Shown piece by piece: positions 1 to 11,587 of a stretch of DNA of 64,000 nucleotides. The stretch comes from Cladophialophora immunda (Eukaryota; Ascomycota; Eurotiomycetes; Chaetothyriales; Herpotrichiellaceae), in assembly GCF_000835495.1 (NCBI RefSeq), contig NW_015622545.1:1566777-1630776 (forward strand). Reading direction: 5' to 3'. The translations under genes and the position numbers were made by a program. Positions within the stretch are counted from its first letter, which is position 1. The number at the start of each line of letters is the position of its first letter. The notes beneath the pieces are model-generated. The model saw only the letters and a list, made by a program, of their open reading frames with translations, was not told the origin of the DNA and searched no databases.

Positions 1-1056
1 TATGTCTCACGCTTAGGTTGGATGGTCCCCCGTTGGTAAGTAAGCCATGTTGAACAAACCTTCTGCTCTCGATGGTCAAAGTTAAATCGCCTGCCCTAGA
101 TGGCGAGTATGCTTCGGCGCATTGGCGAAGGGACGGATGGACACAGACCCCGCGGGACTCGCGGTGGGAACTTTCGTTGGGCGTGGCGTCTGTGCAACCG
201 GTGATTTTTGTGGGCGAACTAGAGGGCTAGGCGACTTGGGGCTATGGGTGATTGTCAGATGGGGCTGAGGAGAATCGAGGACGCGGGTCAGCACTGGATC
301 TGGGAACGGAGCATGGAAATGCTTTATGCATCAACAGAATGAATGGATTTCTTTGCTTCCTCGCCTTCGGGTGGCTTTAGCCTGCGCTCATTGATGCACA
401 CACACGTCCCCGTCCAAGGACCAAGTCTCCCAATCAACGTTGCAATCGAAACATGCGAGTCCGCCGGCACGGCCTGCCGATAAGGGAGGGAGGGTGGTGG
501 AGGAGACCTTCTGAGCAGCCAAACACTTTGCCCGAGCCGGGCCTATTATAGGCCCGGAGCGCCTAACGGCAGGGGCCGACCGTCTAGAGATTTAGGGGGC
601 GGAGGCCTAAATTAGAGGGGTGCTGTTCACTCCGGTCCACTGAAGGGGGGGGCAAACCTCCAACCTTTTCAGATGGTCCTTCGTACTGCAATTCATCAGT
701 GCATCGCCCTGCAGCTCGGAATCCATGCCTGTCTGGCGAGGCTGGAGTCGATGACCAACACAACGCTAACTTTGTGTAGGCATTGATTCACTCTTCACCG
801 CGGAGCAACAATCTTCCGAGGACGGGCGATGGCACAATAAGGCGAGTGGTACTCCGTACTGGGCGAGGGTCGGCCTAACAATAGACCGTATAACCTCGGC
901 AGGATTCACCACTGGAACGCGCCAGTCGACTTGATAGATAGAAGCCTGTGCCTCCCTAATAACGCCCCGACAACCACTGTCGTTCAGAAGTCTCCAAGAG
1001 ACTGGAGCGAGCCCCAGAGACAACCAACGCCGAAACTATACACGGTCCTGGCCGAG
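1..1056. other. gene-free stretch
   Basis: No convincing coding region is seen on either strand. The stretch ends in what is probably the promoter and leader of the SnoaL-like gene. The segment around 667-698 resembles one at about 3806-3850, and a short perfect palindrome lies at 537-557. Confidence 0.5.
537..557. repeat. short perfect palindrome
   Basis: A 21-base palindrome with 10-base arms (CCGGGCCTAT and its complement) around a single central base. It could form a small hairpin or a symmetric protein site. Nothing nearby gives it a function. Confidence 0.5.
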
Positions 1057-1545
1057 ATGCCTGTCAAGTACGAAATTGCCGAAGTCATTCGCCAAAAGAA
1101 ATCGCGATACTGCCGAGCCATCGATACCAAGCAGTGGGATCAACTTGTCCAGCTTGCGTACGCGGATGCCGACCTCACATTCTACGACCCCGGCGGCTCT
1201 GTCTCCACGAGCGGACGGACGAGGCTGTCATTCGCCTCGCCTCGAGACTTCACCCGGTTTCTGAGCCAGGCGTTTGCCAACGCGCACACGCTCCATCAGG
1301 TGGGAGAGGGCGATTTGGAACAGGTTGCGCCCAACGAGGTGGAGGCGATCTGGGGCATGGAGGACCAGATCGTCGTCGATATCGCGGGGCTCACGTTCAG
1401 CATCCGAGGCGGAGGATACTACCACGAAACCTGGAGGGAAAGGGATGGAGACTGGTTCCTCAAGTCCTTGAAGCTGCGGAGAACGTACTGGCACCCTAGC
1501 TTCGGGGCGAAGGTGCTCCTCACTCTGCAGAGACTCCTTGGATGA
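1057..1545 (+). CDS. SnoaL/NTF2-like fold protein
   Basis: Predicted 162-residue single-exon protein. The N-terminal pattern (E-I-A-E-V-I-R-Q-K-K-S-R-Y-C-R-A-I-D, then W-D-Q-L, then a D-rich strand) is the usual opening of SnoaL_4-like members of the NTF2 superfamily. These form small cone-shaped pockets and act as polyketide cyclases, dehydratases or simple binding proteins. The middle carries H-Q-V-G-E-G-D and A-I-W-G-M-E-D, and the end G-Y-Y-H-E-T-W followed by W-F-L-K-S-L-K-L-R-R, the typical last two strands. Length fits the family. ATG 1057 is chosen because translation from further upstream has no family similarity and lacks an ATG. No pathway genes adjoin it, so substrate and role are unknown; it is probably cytosolic. 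Confidence 0.75.
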   Translation: MPVKYEIAEVIRQKKSRYCRAIDTKQWDQLVQLAYADADLTFYDPGGSVSTSGRTRLSFASPRDFTRFLSQAFANAHTLHQVGEGDLEQVAPNEVEAIWGMEDQIVVDIAGLTFSIRGGGYYHETWRERDGDWFLKSLKLRRTYWHPSFGAKVLLTLQRLLG

Positions 1546-2626
1546 CATGCTTCTCCGATTACGCGGTACCTGCGCCTGGCATCTTCACTTCGCTCTGTCG
1601 TCGAGAATGGCAATCCGTTTGCGGGCTGATTTCCCCGACCCGGTCCTGGTCCACGAGGCGAGAAACCCAAGAGAAACCGAGCAAGCCGGAGCGTGATTCA
1701 GGCGTCGGCGGTCGCTATTCAGCCTCACCACCTTCAGCTCAGGCTGCAATACCGCAGCTGTGGGTTCTTCGGGAGATGTTGTTGCGGCGTTCATGCCAAG
1801 CTTACATACCGGCTCAAGAAGGTCTGTCTCGCGCAGAGCCGGCCGCAGCCACAAGGACGCACAGAGCGCTGGAGAATCTACTGCAAACAGAACACGTCAC
1901 TGCCGTCAACCGTTGCAGTCACGTGGCTTGTCCTACCTTAGGATGCCCCTGGGGGGGGTTTCAATCTCTTTGTTTGCCAATTGCCAACAGGCATTGTGCA
2001 GACGTTGCAATAAAGCCCTGGTCTGCTGCGTTCGCACGTTCTTTCTCCCTCCCTCTCTCTTTCTTTATCCATCCACATTCCAATGGACCTTGACTATCTG
2101 GCCTTTACAGCGTTGTAACGACCCCTAGTTGGGGTGTCATTCGGTGGATATTTGGCAGACTATCTGAAGACGGGTTATTCGCTTCGAATGGGTAATATAT
2201 TCGTTCGACAGCGTCCCCCCATAGTTTTGAAAAGACATCTTACTCCGCATCTCATTTTACAGCTGCTACGGCTCCCGCATCACGTACCTCATTGTACGGC
2301 ACCAGACGGTGTTCCATTCCCCTGTCCCACAAATACCGAGCCTTCCTCTGGCGCCTCCTTCGTCCTTCTGGACGTCAGATTCCGTAAATGTCAGGTCATA
2401 TGATCTAAATAAGACGCTAGTGATAGGTAGTGCTGTGTGAGGCAGTGACAGTCTTGACACGTCTAGCGATAGGCAGTGTTGGGGTGGGGCGGCGACAGCC
2501 ACGCGTAGCTATATCTTTGCCTCTGAGGACGTAGTACAAACTTAGAAAGTTAAGCAGTCGACATATCTGTCCTGCTCTCTCCCAACTCCGTCCAAGACCT
2601 TTCAGAAGAAGGATTTGCTCTTGCCG
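1546..2626. other. intergenic region
   Basis: Separates the SnoaL-like gene from the next gene on the same strand. No coding region is supported. The last 220 bases carry the repeated motif described separately and a pyrimidine-rich leader typical of fungal promoters. Confidence 0.5.
2416..2478 (+). promoter_or_regulatory. AGGCAGTG motifs upstream of the 2627 gene
   Basis: Two exact AGGCAGTG octamers (2440-2447 and 2471-2478) lie 150-190 bases before the start codon, within a small direct repeat (CTAGYGATAGGYAGTG at about 2417 and 2464). The same octamer is found upstream of four other genes in this window. A role as a transcription-factor site or part of a shared promoter module is inferred. 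Confidence 0.4.
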
Positions 2627-3730
2627 ATGACGCCTACTCCAGCAACAATGTCTCCTGCAGCAACTTCAGTCCCAGTCGACCGACTCACGACATTCCTTGA
2701 TCGTGTCAAGGCCGGTACGCGTGTGCTTCGACTCGAAGAACATGTGAAATTCAAGATCTCTCCTCAAGATTGGTCCAAGATACGCGGGGAATACTCGCTT
2801 TACAAGGATGAAGGTGTTTGGCGATACACATACGACGCAGCAAAGTCCATTCTTACCCTCCAGGGGGGCCCGTCGGCAATACACGAGGTCATGGTCAACT
2901 TTATCCATGAAAGTATTCCTCCACGTGCCCAGCGGCCAGCTTCCGTCCAGATCGAACATGCCAATGAGACACAGAAGGCTGACGGATCCATGAAAACACC
3001 AGACTTGTCGATCTTAGAACTTGATCGCTCGGGGAACGAGACGCTAAAATGGGCTCTCGAGGTTGGCTTTTCTCAACCGTATAAAGATTTGAAGGAGGCT
3101 GCGAGATTGATCCTCGAGGGAGCTGCCTCGGATACAGTTCAATGTGTCCTAGTGGCGATTACTGAGGATCCAAAGTATAAGTGCCCCTTGTCCAAAGAGG
3201 AGGGTAGGGAAGGTTGGGAAGATCCTAAGAATGTCGATGCAGCGGAATTTCGTGGTGAAGCTTACGGCCCACGTTCCTACCGAGGCCACCAATGGGTCGG
3301 AGAAATATCGAAGATCTGGTGGGAGGTGTGGAAGTTTGACACCTGCACGGGAAAGGCCAGGAAGATTGGGAAGCGACGGATTATCCATCCAAAATCTTCG
3401 TCCACGCCTGTTACTATTCGACTTGACGAGATCTACTCCATACCCCGAGAGGACGGGCTGCTGCGGTTGGACTGGGATTTGTTTCGAGACATGTTGCAGA
3501 TCGCCGTTGGCAGACAGGCAAAGAAACGATATACGCAATGGTACAAGAGTGACAAGAGCGATGATCTAAAGGACAAGAACTATGTAGAGGAGGACAACGA
3601 GGATGTGGAAGATGATGATGAGGACCAGGAAGATGAAGATCAAGAGAAGGCTGAAGAGGAGGCTGATGGTGAGGGTGAGGAGGAGGAGGAGGTGCAACAA
3701 CATGGCAAGAAGAAGAGACGGCTGAGGTAG
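2627..3730 (+). CDS. fungal orphan-family protein with possible PD-(D/E)XK-like core
   Basis: Predicted 367-residue single-exon protein. A paralogue lies at 5574-6584; they align best from the P-R-S-Y-R-G-H-Q-W-V-G-E-I block and the W-W-E-V-W-K block to the C-terminal R-x-x-x-W-x-x-W region. Residues 125-150 carry P-D-L-S-I, then a short loop, then W-A-L-E-V-G-F-S-Q. This spacing resembles the core of fungal restriction-endonuclease-like proteins in which a P-D strand is followed by E-V-G instead of E-X-K (D126 and E145 as possible metal ligands). Residues from about 305 are extremely acidic, followed by a basic KKKRR patch that could be a nuclear localisation signal. ATG 2627 is the first in frame; an alternative start lies seven codons later. 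Nuclease activity is inferred from motif spacing only. Confidence 0.65.
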   Translation: MTPTPATMSPAATSVPVDRLTTFLDRVKAGTRVLRLEEHVKFKISPQDWSKIRGEYSLYKDEGVWRYTYDAAKSILTLQGGPSAIHEVMVNFIHESIPPRAQRPASVQIEHANETQKADGSMKTPDLSILELDRSGNETLKWALEVGFSQPYKDLKEAARLILEGAASDTVQCVLVAITEDPKYKCPLSKEEGREGWEDPKNVDAAEFRGEAYGPRSYRGHQWVGEISKIWWEVWKFDTCTGKARKIGKRRIIHPKSSSTPVTIRLDEIYSIPREDGLLRLDWDLFRDMLQIAVGRQAKKRYTQWYKSDKSDDLKDKNYVEEDNEDVEDDDEDQEDEDQEKAEEEADGEGEEEEEVQQHGKKKRRLR

Positions 3731-5573
3731 CGGATAGGATTCATACCCTTGGCCCCCGCATGGCTGGTTTTGGTTTCCCAGGTAGAAGGAATCTCGCTTT
3801 AATTTTTCCAGATAGTCTTTCCAGATAGTCTTTCGTTCTACAATTCATCAGCTTACGGCCTATTGAGGCTGATCACGTCGATTGGATCTGTGACTGAGAG
3901 GATGCACTGTTTCAGCCCGGGGGAATGCGGCTTTTCGTCAGCCTCCACGATCTCGTTGGATGCTCTCGGCCAAAGCACCACGCGCTGGTAGCAGGTTTTG
4001 GGGTTCTCAATGCTGGGATAGGACTCTGAGGCCCTCGAGGGCCGCAACTTTGCTTAGATCAAAGAATTTTGCCGTGATCACTCCTGTTCGTTTCCTTTGC
4101 ACCATCGACCGCATTAGCAAGAACTCTGCGGGGCTTGTAAGGCATGCTACCCAGAGCAGAAGACGAATCCATCACCAGTGCGTGTGCCGATTCGGACAAT
4201 TCTGAAGCGAGTTGCCATCGTTGCTTGAAGTGCCACAGTACTGCAAACGACCGCAGTTGGTGGCGGGTGAGTGTGGCGCACCAGAAGCCAAGCAAATACA
4301 AGGGCCTCCTCATCACGTGACCTACCGTGATTGGGCGACCCCCTTACCATCCCAGAACTTGAACCGCCCGCATCACCGCGAATATTGTGTGTAATTTGAT
4401 GAAAATAACACCATTGGCATCCCCTGGAGCAGGCGAGTTGGGCCGCATGTAGGTTAGTCAAATAGCGCTGATGATTGAAAAGTCGTTGTTATTACGAACG
4501 GGCGACGGATGCTGGCGGAGAGGAGCCTCTCGGCCACCAAGACATCTCAAAGAGGCCAATCAGATGATTGGCTGTGGAAGGCCATTGCCACGGCAACTGT
4601 GCCGATGAGACTGAGGGTTGAGAACGAGGCAGGGCGAGGTCTGTTGCGAGGTAGACATACGGGGTGTGTGTTGTTCCAAGCCTGAAGCGAGAGGAGCGGC
4701 GATATCCAAGTATTCCCCGGACGACCGTCGCTGCATGAAGCCAGCATATTTCCTTCACCACTGCTTGCATTTCGATCTGACCGGCTTGAAGCCAGAGCGG
4801 CATTCCCAAGCCATTCAGCCAATGTATTCACAAAGGTTCCCTCCTCGAATACTCGACCACTGCGAGTCGAACCATCCATCTTTATCTTTGAACTCCGCGT
4901 ACCCGTGTCGTTCAGTGGAGAGTACCCGAGGGCTACCGCTTGACAGGACTTGTGAGGGAAACCGAGGTCTACCTGCGCGACCAGCCTTTTATTTCTTTGC
5001 ATCTGGTGCTGGACTTCCAGCTACTCATCTCCGTTAGGCCGGGGCACTCGTTGGCTTCCGAGGTGTAGAGCATAAAGCACATATGGTATGATTCTCGGCA
5101 GGGACCTAGACGACAAAATGTAAAGCTTACCTGGTCCACCATGTAACTCCCGCACATGTATATATTTGGTGCGTGTCTTCTCTATATCTTTTCATGCTTC
5201 CTGGTTCCCACTGTAGTGCATCGAGAAAGACTGTTGCAGGGAGCATCGACATCGCTGCGTGGCCTTCGGAGCTACCGTCTGGGTCCTCGGAACGATTGAG
5301 GTTGGTGATACAATCCCTGGCTGAATGGACTGGTCGCAAGCAGTATCCTATATGGCACGTGAAAAGTGAGAGTGAAGGCAGGCAGGCAGTGGATGCGACA
5401 GATGACGGTGTGAGCAGCGGAAGTGAAAAGCAATGTTTTAGGCAGCGAACGTGACTCTTCTTCCTATAAAACATCATCTCTCCCCCATGAAATTCCTTCT
5501 TTATTTCTACCAACACTCCAACCGAACAATCCAAGTCCTTTTCTTGTCTTCTGCTTGACCAAAGCTGGCAGAG
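3731..5573. other. intergenic region between paralogues
   Basis: About 1.8 kb without a supported gene. The first 120 bases after the stop contain a short tandem duplication (TCCAGATAGTCTT repeated near 3806-3835) and a segment ending CAATTCATCAG that also occurs near 688. The rest looks like non-coding DNA on both strands. Confidence 0.5.
5384..5471 (+). promoter_or_regulatory. AGGCAGTG motif and TATA box of the 5574 gene
   Basis: AGGCAGTG at 5384-5391, a near match AGGCAGCG at 5440-5447, then a clear TATA box (TATAAAA, 5465-5471) about 105 bases before the start codon. The TATA distance suits a fungal promoter with a leader of about 70-80 bases. The octamer lies 183 bases before the ATG, close to its distance in the paralogue at 2627. 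Confidence 0.5.
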
Positions 5574-6584
5574 ATGGAGAACTCACCAAGCTCGGCTGAA
5601 GAACAGCCATACGACAGAGTCAAAGCATTCCTGAGAAACTTCAGACGGACGCTCAAAACCTCAAGCTTCTGGATTGACGGCGACCAGATCTTCCGATTCC
5701 CATCACTCTCAAAGGACGACTGGCGCAAGATAAACTATCATGTGTGCGTATTCTACCCTATAGATGAACCGGACCCATACAGACAACTTCGATTCTCTTA
5801 CCAGACCTCAACGTCCATCCTCACCATTCGATTTCAGTATTCCGACCTGCGCCAAGGAATGATTGAGTTCCTTTACAATCGCTTTATGCTGGCGACCGGT
5901 TGGCCATATATGAAAATTGGGAGGTACCAACACCGTGACGTTTACCACGGCGAAGCTGCAGGTTCCTTCATAGGCGCGGACTTGTTGATTCGAGAGAATT
6001 ATCCCCTCTATCAGAATGAGCTCAACAAACAGATCAAAATGGCCATTCACGTTGGGTGCTCCGACACTTACGACGAGCTTCTCGAAAACGTACGACCCTG
6101 GCTGACAGGATTCCAGCCCAAGCCCGTCGTCTATGTGATGTTGGTCAAAATCACAGAAGAGCCAGAATACCACTGTCCTCTAGGTGACATATCGGACGAG
6201 GAATTCGAGCGTCGAGGGCTCAAGACCGCAGACGCGATATTTGCACAGGACTTCGTGAAGGAAGGCAAATACGGGCCAGTGTCTTATCAGGGTGATCGAT
6301 GGACAGGAGAAATCAAAGAAATCTTCTGGGAAATCTGGAAGCTGAACCCCGAAACACGAGAGCCCGAGCTCGTTAGTGGACGAGAGTTCATCATCCCAGA
6401 GGGCAACCCTCAGCTTCGACTCCACGACTTTCTATCGCCCTCGTACGCTTCTGAACAACTTTCACCAGACTGGGAGTTCTACCGAACGGGCTTGCGATTT
6501 CAAATTGTTGATCTGGCACAGCGTCGATACCGGGTATGGCAAATCCTGCGTGAGAAGAAGAAAATGGGTGCAACGGCGGAGTAG
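5574..6584 (+). CDS. diverged paralogue of the 2627-3730 protein
   Basis: Predicted 336-residue single-exon protein. It shares with the 2627 gene product the V-K-x-x-L-R entry, the D-D-W-x-K-I block, the V-x-I-T-E-x-P-x-Y-x-C-P-L block, the Y-Q-G-D-R-W-T-G-E-I block with W-E-I-W-K-L, and the C-terminal D-W-E-F-Y-R to R-R-Y-R-V-W segment. The candidate active site is altered: the P-D of the paralogue is A-D (135-136) and E-V-G-F-S is H-V-G-C-S (159-163). If the family is nuclease-like, this copy has probably lost catalysis. The acidic tail of the paralogue is absent. ATG 5574 has a suitable context and follows a TATA box. Function unknown. Confidence 0.65.
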   Translation: MENSPSSAEEQPYDRVKAFLRNFRRTLKTSSFWIDGDQIFRFPSLSKDDWRKINYHVCVFYPIDEPDPYRQLRFSYQTSTSILTIRFQYSDLRQGMIEFLYNRFMLATGWPYMKIGRYQHRDVYHGEAAGSFIGADLLIRENYPLYQNELNKQIKMAIHVGCSDTYDELLENVRPWLTGFQPKPVVYVMLVKITEEPEYHCPLGDISDEEFERRGLKTADAIFAQDFVKEGKYGPVSYQGDRWTGEIKEIFWEIWKLNPETREPELVSGREFIIPEGNPQLRLHDFLSPSYASEQLSPDWEFYRTGLRFQIVDLAQRRYRVWQILREKKKMGATAE

Positions 6585-6983
6585 ATGCAGAGTTTGCTGG
6601 AAGGGTTAGGTGAGACAGATGAAGCATCAAGGTTGTGAGGTCGCCACCACGCGGGAAACACCAAGCAGGAAACCACGAGCTGGATACACCACGTTGGTGG
6701 TTGCATGTGTACCGAGTATTTACCAGTTGAGTTGGGCAGGCCAGTCAGCACTGCATCGCCCCAGGGGCCGTGGATGGGTCATAATAATTGAGGGAGAATC
6801 GAGTCCGTTCTGGATGACGGCGAGCGGGCAACGCGGACAAGGCCGTCAGGAAGGAGGAAGGACTGCATTCCACACCACGGGGACCAAAAAAAAGAAGAAA
6901 AAGGCAAAAACAGAGAGAGTAACTAACTAGGTGCATTGATTAGATAGATTGGATACCCAGGGTATTACCAAATCCATTCAGTG

Positions 6984-7008
6984 ACACACACACACACACA
7001 CACACACA
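6984..7008. repeat. (AC)n microsatellite
   Basis: About twelve uninterrupted AC units. Confidence 0.9.
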
Positions 7009-10000
7009 AAATATCTTCGTTTGCCGCCACGGGGCTCCTTAGTCGTGGCTATAGAAGCTGCTGGCATGAGAATGGCCGGATCTCCGCCCTCCAAGCCGGT
7101 TTCTGGAGGGTCAGATGTGGGCCAAGACGTCTGGCCGGGTGGATTGTCGACACGAGAGGCTCAGCAGCAGCCGAGACTCCTGTTCTGGAAAAAGCGCAAC
7201 TGCCAGGACTAGCTCGTTGGGGAGGCCGAGGAGAGTACAGATTCGACGATCGTCTTGTCACTCTCGGCGATAGCGGCGGCTGTGTTGATGTTGGTGTTGG
7301 TGTTGGTCGTGCCGGCAAAGCCCCTTTTTGTCCTCTGCCCACCGTTGTTAGTGCTTGGACCATTTTGGCAGCTTCTGGCAGAGAGAGAGAGAGACTCACG
7401 TCTTGAAGACCAAGACCCTTTATCCGTCCAAAGGCAAGGATTCGATGCAATTCCCCAGTCCTAAGCCACAAATCGGGCGTCAAACATTCAAACGTGGCCG
7501 TTGGTGGACGTCGACTTGAGCTGCCTCGCTTCGCTTCGTTGTGTCTGTCACCCCATGCATGAATCATACTCATCTCGTTTCATGTGTCATTTGCGTGCGC
7601 CCAATCTCTTTCTATCCACTTTTTCCTCAAAGCGAAAAGCCCAGATCTGTCGGAAAGCGCTTCGGCGACGGCCACGTCGTTCGTCTGATTCAGAGGAGAA
7701 CGTAGGTTCCGAGGCTGTTGCGAGCATCGTGGGGTCAGGGGTGGCAGACACAGGCTACTCAGAGGTCGTGGGCACAATGTTCCACGGCTCGATACGTGAC
7801 GAGGTCATTGTCGCCGTCGAAGATGTGGGCGAGGTCGTCGAAGATTTAGTTATGGGTGTAAACTTCCTGGCTGCTGCGTGACGGGGCGGAAATGCGCTCA
7901 ACACGCCGTGGATCGCTGGTGGAAAACCGCGTACTTTCGGGTGGCCTCGTAAAACTGGCCTCGTATTGTATACAGAGACGATGGGCAGGAAGGGTGGATT
8001 GACAGTGCTTTGGTCACCACAACACAAGGCTGTCGATGACCGTTTCTACAAGGCCATGAGCGCGGATGGGTTGCGATGCTGATGCGGATCCAAGCTTCGT
8101 CAATGCCAAGGTAGTGCACTTTGTCTGTACAGAATCAGGTTCTTCCTGTGGTATCGTTTATTGACTCCTTGTGCCTTGAGCTTCGTGGTTGCTGGTAAAA
8201 GGTCCTGCAGCACACACGGTTGCTGCAGATCGTGACAAAAGCGTACTATGCTCTTTTTGGACGGACTTGCCTGTTACGGGTGTCTTGGCACGCAGAATGC
8301 GGAGTCGAGGGATTCTCGTCCACGCCTCTCTCATTCTCGGCGCATCGGCTTAGAGCAGAATAATTGCTGGGTCTAGCAAATAGGGTCTGCTCCTCTGAGC
8401 ATTCCAAATTTTGCTGCCGATGTGAAAAGCAAGAGCACCAATGGCAGGGTCTTCCTCTGCGAGAATCGATTCGACGTGCCGATCGGCACCAGAGAATCAA
8501 TGTATTTGGACCTCAAATTTCCCCAGACAAAGGGAAGCGAAGTCAGCATGGGTGCCACTCTTCATTGGCGAAAAGTTTTAACCGTGGTGGCACAAGGGGC
8601 TCGGGTACGGGGTTCAAAGCATGACCAGCCCATTGCAGCAGCTTTTACACCGTTGAGGAAGGAGAAAGGCCACGGGCATGCGCACTGCTGGTTACAGTGT
8701 CCTTAACAGGGGTAGGGGGACACTCTAAGCCATTCGACCGGGGGACGATTGGATGGTATAGACTGTTGTTGGACTGTGCGTTGTAGTGCTTGTGCAAGAC
8801 CGAGTCTCTGGTCGAGGTCATCCAAGTGTCCATTGTGCTGTTCTTTGTTGCTTGGTGTAACTGTCCGATGTTCACTCTCCTTGCACAATTGATGGGTTGA
8901 GAGCTTCCCAGCCAGTCCTTTGCACTCTATGTGTAACCGCTACTGTCTGTTGTGCTGAGATATGTTGCTTTTCGTGTGAGAATCATGTCCGTCGCTTGCC
9001 CTCCCCGGCCTACTTTTGGATGCTGCCCCGATCATTTCTTTGTGCTCCAGTGTAACCGACGCAGTCCAGAGTCTAGGTGACCGCGAACCGTCGGTTGCTC
9101 CCCGAGTGGCCTTTGCTCTGTCCATTGTCCATCTTCTTCTTTCTCTACCACAGATTGGCTCGTGGCCGGTCACCCGACTGTCCTTTGTTGCAGAGCTTGT
9201 CTCTCATCATTGGCTACGGGATACTTGCGTTCGACTGGAGAGACGCTTTCGCCGCGGTGGTCGAGTCAGGACGTGCTGTGACAGACGACACGCAAGGGGT
9301 AAGACGGGCCATACTCCCTGAACAGCCCAAAATCTCCAATACTTTGGTCAGGATAGCTCATCACGTGATGTGAATGGTCCCCCTTTTTGGTCGCGTCCTC
9401 GACTTTGACACCATATCTGGCCTTTCTGCCATTCCAGTCTTCATGCTAAACCCCCCACGGCGTACATTGATCTATACAGATCTTTCTCTGGTGAACCCTG
9501 CCTAAATTGATCAAAGCCCGCGTGGTTTAGCGATTAGAGGAGCCGCAGCCGTTAGAGCCACTCTGTTGAGCCTGTGTTTCCCTGCATCATTGTCTTTGCC
9601 TTGTCCATGCATCGAGTACATCAGCCACAGAGACCTTGCCTGCGATTGCCCCTCCTTTCTTTGCCCCTCCATGGTTGCCTCAGCAAATTACCCCCCGCTG
9701 CAAGAACAATCCCTTTAGCCGAGCCGCCACATGCCAGTCAGCGGATCCCACTCAACGGCACTCTCCGTCCGCTCATGGGTAGCGGCCCCAGGCCCCTCCC
9801 CCGCAAATTTCTCAGATGTCTAGCAAAAAAAACCCGGTATATCCCGCCCGACCGATCATCGACTAGCAATGAAGCTTTGTCCATCTCGCAAGCCCAAGCC
9901 GCAGCCCCGCGGGATGCCATGCCGGGGTGCGCTGAGGCACTGAAACTCTCACGCTCAGAGCAAACGCTCAAGGCAGCAAACCAGAAGAAAAGAACTCACC

Positions 10001-11273
10001 ACGTCCAAATACTAGTATATATCCTGTTCCCAATGATGACTCTCCGCCAAAGATTCTAGTCCTGGGATCAATGGGGGGCTAGATGGAAGCGTCCACCTCC
10101 GCCAGCTTGCATGGTATTGCAGACTTGAAGCCACAAAAAGCAAAAGCAAAGCTGGGCTGGAGAAGACGCTCAGACTCGGAAAAATAGATTACCCCAAGCT
10201 CCATCCAAGACAGCCTCGGGACTCAGAAACCAGTTCGGGTCCAGGCCCCTGGAAGCCCTGTCAAAGCTTGCGCACGCGTCGTCGAGCAGGTCTCATACCA
10301 TCCGGCCTTGACTGCCTTCTTCCCGCGCGTGTTTGAGATGTTCTTATTTCTTCAATGCCGAGCGAGAGAGCTGTTCCATCTTCCTCCATGGCCCGTCCTC
10401 CCTCGTTTGAAGACAATAAACTTGATCGAGTTCGAGCGCAGAAGCTTGGAGAGCCAAGCAGCAATCTCTACTACTTTCTTTCGACACAACCGTGCGGGAA
10501 ATCGAGATCCAAACTTAATGGGCAGTCCACGCTGGGACGTAACCACGTCCCTGCATCTATTGTTCGGCCAGCTTCTCCAACGGTCGGTGAACCTCTGCCT
10601 GCCTGCTCTCCGACATGACTGCCATCACCCAATCCGAGCTTCGCACAGGGACAGCCTCCCCCTCTGGCGACTCCGCTTCACTCCGTCGCCGTCCTGTCGT
10701 TACGAAAGCAATCATCGCCCGTGGAATCCATCGTGCACGAAATAAACATCGCTCTCAAACAAGCGAACCTGCATCTCCAGCTCGTCGTGGAATCTGAAGG
10801 CGGTCAAAACACGACTGGGATCATCATCCGCCGGACGGGCATTCAACATGAAGGGACCGAAAATTGGGCCCTTCGCAACACCGTTTTGCGCCGGTGGCTG
10901 ACCCTTTTCGCATCGAAGATCACGGCGAGGTTCCACACATCGACGGGCTGAGGTAGTGCAAGCCACGCTTTTGAGGCTTTTCAGCGGTAGGTCTGGACAG
11001 GTTACCCATGCTGTTGGACGTGCAAGGAGTCCTCGATAGTCGTCACTGGAGCTCAAATTCGATCACGCGGTGACAATGCCATTCATCGACACTCCAGAAG
11101 GCTGGAACAGGGATGCTGGGATGCTGGGATGCTGTCGGATTCTGTCCTTGGGGGAAATGTTCGCGAGGCCGATCTTGACAACCTACTCATGGGAAAATAC
11201 ACTCGCCCATCTTTTCCCCAGTCGGGCTCTACCCAAGACACCACGGCAGGCGAAAGCGTGGTCAATGGATTAG

Positions 11274-11297
11274 TTGATTGATTGATTGATTGATTGA
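11274..11297. repeat. (TTGA)n microsatellite
   Basis: About six tetranucleotide units of TTGA. A similar (CAAT)n tract, its complement in a shifted register, occurs near 40722-40740. Confidence 0.85.
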
Positions 11298-11587
11298 GAA
11301 AGGGAGGAGCTACTTGTATCCGACGAACAAACGAACCGACGAATGCTATCTAGTAGGTATTTGTCAAGCTCTGGTCCAGCACCCCCTGCACTAACCTCAC
11401 CCCGTCGAAGAAAATAGCCGATGTCCACATTCGCTGACTGGCAAGGTATCCGTCAGCAGCGTCCGCAACGTTGTCAATCTTGATTACCTTGCCTTTCCCC
11501 CCGTCTGCGTGGTAGCAGCCAACTCTGCTTGTATCGTCCCTGCAATTGTCATTGCTTGTCCACTGTTCTTCTGACTGGACGATGGTC

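Larger units (their letters stand above)
6585..11587. other. long gene-poor stretch
   Basis: Five kilobases with no recognisable gene. Several open frames of 120-175 codons exist on both strands (for example 7049-7573 minus and 9574-10059 plus), but they are low in complexity or arginine/proline rich, lack family features, and have no paralogue here. Two microsatellites are listed separately. Lineage-specific non-coding RNA or unrecognised small exons cannot be excluded. Confidence 0.45.

Noticed and set aside
7049..7573. 174-codon open frame on the minus strand
   Set aside because: Rich in Arg, Pro and Ser with no domain pattern; lies in a gene-poor, repeat-bearing stretch.
9517..9560. possible tRNA (TGGTTTAGCGATTAGAGG)
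   Set aside because: No B box or acceptor stem found downstream.
9574..10059. 161-codon plus-strand frame with a hydrophobic start
   Set aside because: The apparent signal peptide starts at a non-ATG codon, and the rest is Pro/Arg-rich and without structure.
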